Positions 14,701 through 23,700 of a stretch of DNA of 64,000 bases are shown piece after piece. Every line of letters begins with the position of its first letter. Position 1 is the stretch's first letter. The DNA comes from Nematostella vectensis (taxonomy: Eukaryota > Cnidaria > Anthozoa > Actiniaria > Edwardsiidae), in assembly GCF_932526225.1 (NCBI RefSeq), contig NC_064045.1, positions 2,829,998 through 2,893,997 on the forward strand. Reading direction: 5' to 3'. The translations under genes were made by a program, and so were the position numbers. The notes beneath the pieces are model-generated. The model saw only the letters and a program-made list of their open reading frames with translations. It did no database searches and was not told the DNA's origin.

Positions 14701-17700
14701 TACACACTGTCACACAACTACATCTCGTTACACTATACACACTATGTCACACAACACTACACATCGTTACACTTACACTATACACTAAGTCACACAACAC
14801 TACACCTCGTTACACTATACACACTGTCACACAACACTACACCTCATTACACTATACACACTATGTCACACAACACTACACCTCGTTACACTATACACAC
14901 TATGTCACACAACACTACACATCGTTACACTGTACACACTATGTCACACAACACTACACCTCGTTACACTATACACACTATGTCACACAACACTACACCT
15001 CGTTACACTATACACACTATGTCACACAACACTACACCTCGTTACACTATACACACTATGTCACACAACACTACACCTCGTTACACTATACACACTATGT
15101 CACACAACACTACACCTCGTTACACTATACACTATGTCACACCACACATCGTTATACTAAACCTTATGTCACACTACACGTCGTTACACTATACACGTTG
15201 CGTTGTACCTCACTTGGATGGATTGGATTACACACACTACTTCTTTTTGTCCCCAAGGTCACTACACCAACTTTTAAGAAAATACCCAAAATAAAGCGAC
15301 ACAGCGCCACAAAACAACAACCATTACCATATCCTTTCCTCCTCGTTACTTGATTAATTGGCTTTTCTTTGATCACTAGGTTTTTACTCTTCCTAAGAAA
15401 GAAATAGCATTTTACATCAGATGGAAACAGAAACCATCATTAAGTGACTACGACTTTAAATCACCCAGCCCAGTCCCTCCATGTTCAGAAGGCACGCTGC
15501 CCGAAATCTGCAAAAAGACTTCAGATTCTTACTTCGTGTCCTCCAAAGTGCTGAAAGAAAAAGGTAAGGGAGGCAGACTTATGGGGTAAAAGCTAGCAGC
15601 CATATCCCTAACAGGGCTTGCTTTAAGCAATAATTTATATATGTTATTATCCAGCTAGGAGGTCAGTATGGTGAAATACATTTACCGAGGGACTCTCTCC
15701 CCATCAATTTTTCAAACATTTGCAAACAAGCTGTACCGTACATACCCCGTACATACCGCCGTTGCTACACTCGTATGATGAGCAACCCACGCCCGGTCTG
15801 CACAGAGCTATAGATAAAAAAGCGTACCCAACTAAGTCAGTTCTCATCTACAGGGACCGTAGACTTGCCCTTCATGGCTTGACCACTACCTTTTCCCCTT
15901 TCGACAGGAGTCTTCTACATCGGGATTGTCACTGTGAGTGAATCTCAGATCAGAAAGCGGCGGTCGTGCTCAACTCATGGCCGTCAAAAGCGATCTTGCG
16001 TTGAGCCAAAAGACCCTCCCAAGCCGGAGAATCGGACCATTATTCCTGTGTATGACGCCGCCACAGACGTGAACTACAGCATCAGCACACAGAGGTTCGG
16101 CTGCCGCTTTTGGGACGGGGCTCAGTGGATCGGCCCGGGCTGCAAGGTAAGGGTAGACCTAGACTTACTTTGGCGCTTGCCCCCACTTTCCAGAACGCAT
16201 GTTTTTTTTGTGACGGGGCTCAGTGGATCGGCACAGGCTGCAAGGTAAGGCTAGACCTAGACTTACTTTGGCGCTTGCCCCCACTTTCCAGAACGCATGT
16301 TTTTTTTTGTGACGGGACTCAGTGGATCGGCACGGGCTGCAAGGTAAGGCTAGACCTAGACTTACTTTGGCGCTTGCCCCCACTTTCCAGAACGCATGGT
16401 TTTTTGGGGGGGACGGGGCTCAGTGGATCGGCACAGGCTGCAAGCTTAGGCTAGACCTAGACTTACTTTGGCGCTTGCCCCCACTTTCCAGAACGCATGG
16501 TTTTTTTTTGTGACGGGGCTCAGTGGATCGGCACGGGCTGCAAGGTAAGGCTAGACCTAGACTTACTTTGGCGCTTGCCCCCACTTTCCAGAAAGCATGT
16601 TTTTTTTGTGACGGGGCTCAGTGGATCGGCACGGGCTGCAAGGTAAGGGTAGACCTAGACTTACTTTGGCGCTTGCCCCCACTTTCCAGAACGCATGGTT
16701 TTTTGGGGGGGACGGGGCTCAGTGGATCGGCACAGGCTGCAAGCTTAGGCTAGACCTAGACTTACTTTGGCGCTTGCCCCCACTTTCCAGAACGCATGGT
16801 TTTTTTTTGTGACGGGGCTCAGTGGATCGGCACGGGCTGCAAGGTAAGGCTAGACCTAGACTTACTTTGGCGCTTGCCCCCACTTTCCAGAAAGCATGTT
16901 TTTTTTGTGACGGGGCTCAGTGGATCGGCACGGGCTGCAAGGTAAGGGTAGACCTAGACTTACTTTGGCGCTTGCCCCCACTTTACAGAACGCATGGTTT
17001 TTTTAAAGGAGGAGCGTCACGCCTTCTATAGCCTTCCGAAACGGATATCCCGGATCGATCTCGGAGAAGGGGAAAAGTGCCGTTGATAAATCTTCAAAAT
17101 TCTCTCTGTTTTACTGCCCATCCGAAAGCGAAATCCAAGTTTCTGTTACGAACAATGTTTTTTTCTTATTACCTAGCGTTTTATTTTCAAGGATAATCGT
17201 TTTCTGATTAAAAAATCAGTGAGATAAAATTTGGAGTCGTTTGTGAGGTTTAGCAAGCGAGTGCAGCGATCACTATTGGAAGTCAAATCAGGCACGAATT
17301 TGGATCCAAGCGAGTACTCAGTATCTTTATTAGAAGGGTAATTGAATATTCAATGCTGACAAAAATAATATGATTGGTAAGACTTTTAGTGCAAGGTTTA
17401 TTTAATGCATATGTAAACACAACATGACGTATATATATGTCATTCTCTCCCTTCGAGTATTGCTTTTGCTATTTCTCTCTTATCTCCTCTTTATCTCTTT
17501 TATCTCCTCTTTATCTCTTTTATCTCCTCTTTATCTCCTCTTTTGCTACTGGTGGTCTCTGCATATTCCTAGTCACAGTCACAGTCACCAACTTGGAAGA
17601 ATAACCGGCAAGGTGACAGAGCAATATAATGGCAAGTTTTCCCAAATAAAGTCTGGTTAACTTCGGTAAGCTTGAATTTTTGCATAGAGGTCCCTTATGA

Positions 17701-20700
17701 TATGTAAACCAACACATCAAAAAATATTTTTGTCTAATGGATTCGTCTTCGAAACATGAGGCTCGAAGTGCAATTTTCAAAGTATGTATTCTCCTCGTTT
17801 TTAGGGAGAAGTCGGGCTCTGATCAGAAATTAAGCCAATTTTGCTCGCTAATATCTAAATTTCATACCATCTAAATTTCTTTAAAATTTGGAATAAAGCT
17901 TTTGGTCAGAGAAACTCCTTGTATGCGGAATCTTGAGCTTATATATTGAGAATTGGAAAATTTCATGCCATTTTTTTGCTCTGTCCCGGCAAGGTTAGAA
18001 TATTTTGTTAGTAGAAGGAAGTGTAATTTATTTGTTCAGCCACGCAAAGCTACGAAGCGTAACTCCGGAATCTACAACGAAAAAAACATCAAATACGAAC
18101 CACAACATTGCCTTAGAGTCTTCGATATGGCCTCCAGGGATTTCGCCAAGCGCTGAAAACATATAGACGCTTATTTCATCAAGAAATAAGAGATTTCTCA
18201 GGGGGTTTGAGTCATAACAAACAGTACGATTAACTAGCGCGATTCTCTTGCAATCTTTGTTACACGATACTCTCGTATAATGGGCATCTCTGATTGGCTA
18301 TTTTGAAAAATAGTACACAGGCTTCCCGTCTTTCGACGCTCCTCCTTTAATGAACGCCCAGTTTTTACATGTACCTCAATAGTGTTACATGTATAAATCG
18401 ATTGTTTGATATAATATATTTTTTTGGATTTTTTAATCTATGTGAAAACCAGGTACCCCTATCCCCCTCCGAGATACAACCCCTCCAACTATATACGTTC
18501 AACTCTGTACTTTGTTTTCGCGTGTCTTTTGTTATTCAGGCAGGGCCCAATTCAGCGTCACTATCTGTCGAATGTCTGTGTAACCACCTCACGTCTTTCG
18601 GGGGGAGTGTGTTTGTCGCTCCAAACCCGATAGACTTCGACATCGTACTGTTGGAGTTGGGTCGGCTTGACAAGACAGGAAATGTCGCCGTACTGAGCAC
18701 GATCCTCGTGTTCTTACTACTATATGCCGTCATTGCTGTGATTGCATGGAGGGCTGACAGACGGGACAAGAGAAAGGTAATGGAAAATCCCTTATTCGAG
18801 AACGGGATGGTCTTCGTCCCTTATCTGAAATGGGGATTATAGTTGCTAAAACGTTTATTTATTCAAACCATAGGTTTTTACCTTGGTTGTTGTCAAATCT
18901 GCGTCACTTCCAAACTGACCTACATTTGTAGACTTATTACATAGGTCGAACCCCTCCAGGCCAGTACTTTGTGCAACTAACCGGGATTTTATTATTTGAT
19001 GTCTAAAGGCTGATTTAGACTGCTCGATTTAGTCGTATGCGACCTGCCTGCGACATGTCTTAGCCCTGATTTACACCCTACGACTCGAGTTGCAAAGGTG
19101 TTGTGGGCAAGTCGCGTACGACTAAATCGCTCTGTCAAATTCAGTCTTGGGATAACTTGGTTTACACGCACCAATTTCTTAGGCCGTTAATTCAAACATT
19201 TATTCACTATCTGACGTGATAACATATTTTCTCGCCGACAATTAGAGTGTGTTATTCCGCCTTTATAGAGTCTTAGACGCCTCACTCAAAATATCATTTT
19301 CTTTTGTTTTTCTTTAGGCCGGTGACCCGATTGCTTTGAGTTCTAATGAGGGGAGCACCGTCCAATATGAGATGACAGTATTCACAGGGGTCTGGCGGAA
19401 CTCCGGCACGACTGCCAACGTTGCCATAGTGATACACGGAAGCGAGGCTACGAGTGAGCCCGTGGTCCTCTCGCCCAATATGAGTCCCTCTAGAATAGCC
19501 TTGGCCAGCGGTAACGCGGATCAGTTTGTGATATCCATGGCTTCGCCTCTTGGGTCGATAGAATACTTGAATGTTTTACATGACAACACAGGGCCGAGTC
19601 CGGCCTGGTTCCTCAACAAGATTATTATCAAGGACACTCAAAATGATCAACAATGGATTTTCATGTGCAACGACTGGATTGCCATCGATAAAGGCAGTGG
19701 GAGAATAAACAGAATCATACTACCGACGTCGCCAGAAGAAATGAAAACATTCAGGTTTGCGTTTAATTCAAGGACCTCAAAGAAGTTCACGGAAGACCAT
19801 CTATGGCTGTCCATATTAACCAAACCGACATACAGCAATTTTACTCGTCTGCAACGTACCACGTGCTGCTTATCTGTGCTTTTCTCTGCAATGCTCTCCA
19901 ACGCCATGTTTTACAATATTAACAACACCCCTGACACGGCAGTTCAAATAGGACCGTTCCAGTTCAGTTGGAGGCAGATAATGATAGGAGTTCAGAGCAG
20001 CCTTATAACTCTACCTGTTGGTTTGATATGCGTTGCTTTATTCCAGTACAGTAGGCCTCCCCCCAAACAGAAAGATGATGCCAGTGAAGAAGGCGAGAAA
20101 CTGCCCGAGGAAACAAAGTTTTTTGATCGCTTAAATCCGAGAAATGGAAGTACAACGGCTGTTTCTAACAAGAAATCACCTCAAGCCTTGCTTTCAACTC
20201 CAAGTAGAGGAACATACAAATTATTAAAGGAAGACTCTGTTGATGAGGTCATTGTGAACCAATCCAAAGTTAGATTAAGAAGTCGACTGAGCCTAGCGGA
20301 GAATTGTTTGGTTGATGTGAATGATACAGCCGTGCCGACAAGAGACTGGGATGTGAGTGAGAGTCTTGAGTTAGACGCCTTTGCTAATCACGGAAGTAGT
20401 GTCGTAAACATAGGTTACGAGGTTAACCCCGAAGGCAATGATGCAGTAAACGAGATCATGGGCTTATCTCAGGATTCGAAGGAAGTTCAGATGAAGCCTG
20501 AATTTAAAACTGGTGGGGACGGATCGGCTGATATTGTATATCCCGAGCTCAGAGAGGTAGACAATCTTCAGAGTACTACTACTTCTTTGCCACAACCTGG
20601 ACATGGAATACCCAATCACGAGCCTCAAACTAATGATATGAATAAAGCACAAACAAATTTCAAAGAACGTCTTCTAAAGGCATTCTTCTCATACGACGAC

Positions 20701-23700
20701 GAAGAAGAGAGAAGCTTTTCCTTTCCCCATTTCTGTGTGTACATAGCATGGTTCCTGTGCATTAGTATGGTTCTCATATCAGCATCATTCACGTTTTTCT
20801 ACAGCCTCGTTTGGGGGAAGGCTGTAGCCAATCAGTGGCTGACCTCTATGTTGGTGTCTTTCACGGAAGACTTGTTCGTTGTTCAGCCCGTGAAAATTTG
20901 CGTGGTTGCAATAGTGATGGCATTTTTCTTCCGTAACAACGGATCAAATGGCACTACCACTGATACAAAGGAAAAGAAGAAAAGAAAAAATCGCAAAAAG
21001 GCTGGCAAACGGAAAAAGAAAGCAAAGTATTATAAGTGCGAGAATAAAATAAATGTCCAACTACCGGACAAGGACGAGTTATTGAAAGCCAAGGAATACA
21101 AAGTCAAGGAAAATCAAATGTATGCGTTTGGGAAGGAGCTAGTAATCTACATGTGCTTTCTAGTGTTGTTGTGTATTATTTGCTATGGTAACCGTAGTTA
21201 CCACGGTTACCTGATGACGAAAGACATCATGGATACATTAAGTAATTATTCAACATCAAAGGTAAGTAATTAAGATTAAGTAGTACATTTTCTACATTTC
21301 CTGGTCCTCTTTTAAGAGGACCAGGAAGAAGCTTAAAAGCTTAAAAGCGAAGAAGCTTAAAAGCTTCTACGCGAGCCGCTTTTTGCGACGCGCTTTCTGT
21401 GTTTTCTTTTAAATAACAATCGACAAAGTTACGAAGTCTGAGCTGCATGCTGTAGTTTTACATTCGGCACGAACAGATGCGAAAGCGTACGACTAAAACA
21501 ATTAAATCTTTCTACTTTTCCTTAAGTTTTCTATGATTGCGGTTACTTCTGTGCTGTTTCAGATCGGCACATCATCCAAGTACTGGGGTTGGCTTGATGG
21601 CCAGTTTAGCGCTGGTATTTACGCTGGTAGCTGGTATAACGGCGCGAAGGAGTCAAATGAAGCATACGTTGGCAACAAAAGATCCCTTTTGGTAGGAATG
21701 CCGAGGCTAAGACAGCTACGGATAAGAACAGGCAAGTGGTAAAGTAGTATACAGGGAACCAAACTGAGATGATTTTCAGAAAATAACTATAATTGACATT
21801 TTAAAATGTTTATATGTTTACATATATATACTCCTATGTTATTTCAAACTAAAATACAATATAATCTTACCAAATTTTACTATTTTTTTTTAGATTTCCG
21901 GAGAGCTCAGTTCATGATTTGAAACTGCGTGTATCAGTCCGTATCTGCACGCTGACGAATAAAGTCATATTATCATCTTGCGCTGTACAAATGCTAAACA
22001 TGCCATTTCATTTTCGTTTAGATTTGGAGATTGTGTACTTGATTTCCAAAAGTTTGTTTTGTTTACAAAAAAAGTAAACAATAATGAGATTAATATAAAA
22101 AAAGCTTCTTATAATAAGGTCAAGGTACTTATAAATGATTTTACATTGTTGAAGCAATGTCTTCTATCTCTTCTATCAGATTCCTGTGAAGTACCAAAGG
22201 ATATGCGAGCCCTAATCTCAACATGTCATGACGAGTTTTCATCCAAGGAGCAGGACAAAACACCACTTAGTCTACCCCGGTGGAAACCAGTCCCTCCAAA
22301 TACGGCTTATCACAACCTTTCCCGGCTCTGTCCACGCCCCTGGCGGTACAACACGGCCGAGCAGCTAGGATTCCACGATTCCTGGGGATTCTTCCATATG
22401 TATGATGGTGGTGGATATGTTGCTGATCTGGGTTACAACAACGAGACAAAGTCATCTGTTGTGTTTCCATTGCGTCTGAATCACTGGATGGACCGTAGGA
22501 CGAGAGTGGTTCTCCTGGAGTTTGCTATGTTTAATCCCGCCACTAACTATCTCAGTGTGGTGACATATTATTACGAAGTTCTTCCATTTATGTTTGGACG
22601 CGCATATCGAAGGATCGACACTTTGCCACTTTATGGGAGTGATCAAAGCTCTTATGATTTTTATTTGATTTGCAAGTTTCTGTTTATTTTAATGGTATTA
22701 TTCTACTGTGTTCGGATCACACGTGCGGCTTACAAGCAGAAGGCGCTGTTCTTTAAGGATATTTGGAACTGGATCGAGATCCTCCAAGTAATTTCCGCCT
22801 CAGTTATTGTCATCTGCTATATCGTAAAGCAAAATATGATTCTCCAATCAATTCTACACATAAAGAAGAATCCATACGGCGTCGTGAACTTCCAAAAAGT
22901 TATTGTTTGGAGAAATGCAGAGGATGTCGCCACATGCGTCGCTGTGTTTCTTGTATCTTTGAAATTCCTAAACATGCTACGCTTTAATCCGCATATCATA
23001 ATATTCATGACGTCACTGAAGACAGCTAGAAATACCATTATTCCATATTCCATCATCATCTTTATTCTAATGCTTGCTTACGCTATTCTCGGGACCATGG
23101 TATTTGGAAATACAATGTATGAGTTCTCTGGCATGAAAGAATCTATCTTTACCGTCCTATTGATGTCACTTGGAGCTCAAATGAAATTCCCAAATCTTAT
23201 AGAAGACTTCAAGGTTGAAGGCCCTATTTACGGCTTTTCTTACAAACTGCTGATGTCTTTTATTTTCGTGAACTTTTTTGTTGCAATTTTGAATGACTCG
23301 TACGAAGACGTAAAAGCGAGTACCGATAAGAACTCCAAGGAATTCGAAATGGCAGAGTTTATTCTTGATCGACTGAAACAATTACTTTCTATAAGGAAAA
23401 AAGAAGAAGATGATAGCGAAAGTGAACGATTGAGGAAGTTACAAAAAGAAGCGGAAAAAGAGACACGTGATATATTCAAAAATAAAGCTGAGGATTCAGG
23501 TGGTATAGGCGAGAGCATTAACAAGGATGTATCAGTAGATATTGATGGAAAAGACGAAAATAATGAACACGACGACGACCATGATTTTGATGATGAAAAT
23601 GATGATGATGATGATGACAATGATGATGATGATGGTGATAGCGATGATGCTGATAGTAATAAAACATCGAGTCAAAAAGATTCTGCTACCTCAAGCTTCA

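Noticed and set aside
14614-15353. Open frames of 226-227 codons (His/Thr/Tyr-rich)
   Set aside because: They are the translation of a 39-bp tandem repeat within an intron; the unit is divisible by three so stops are avoided by chance.
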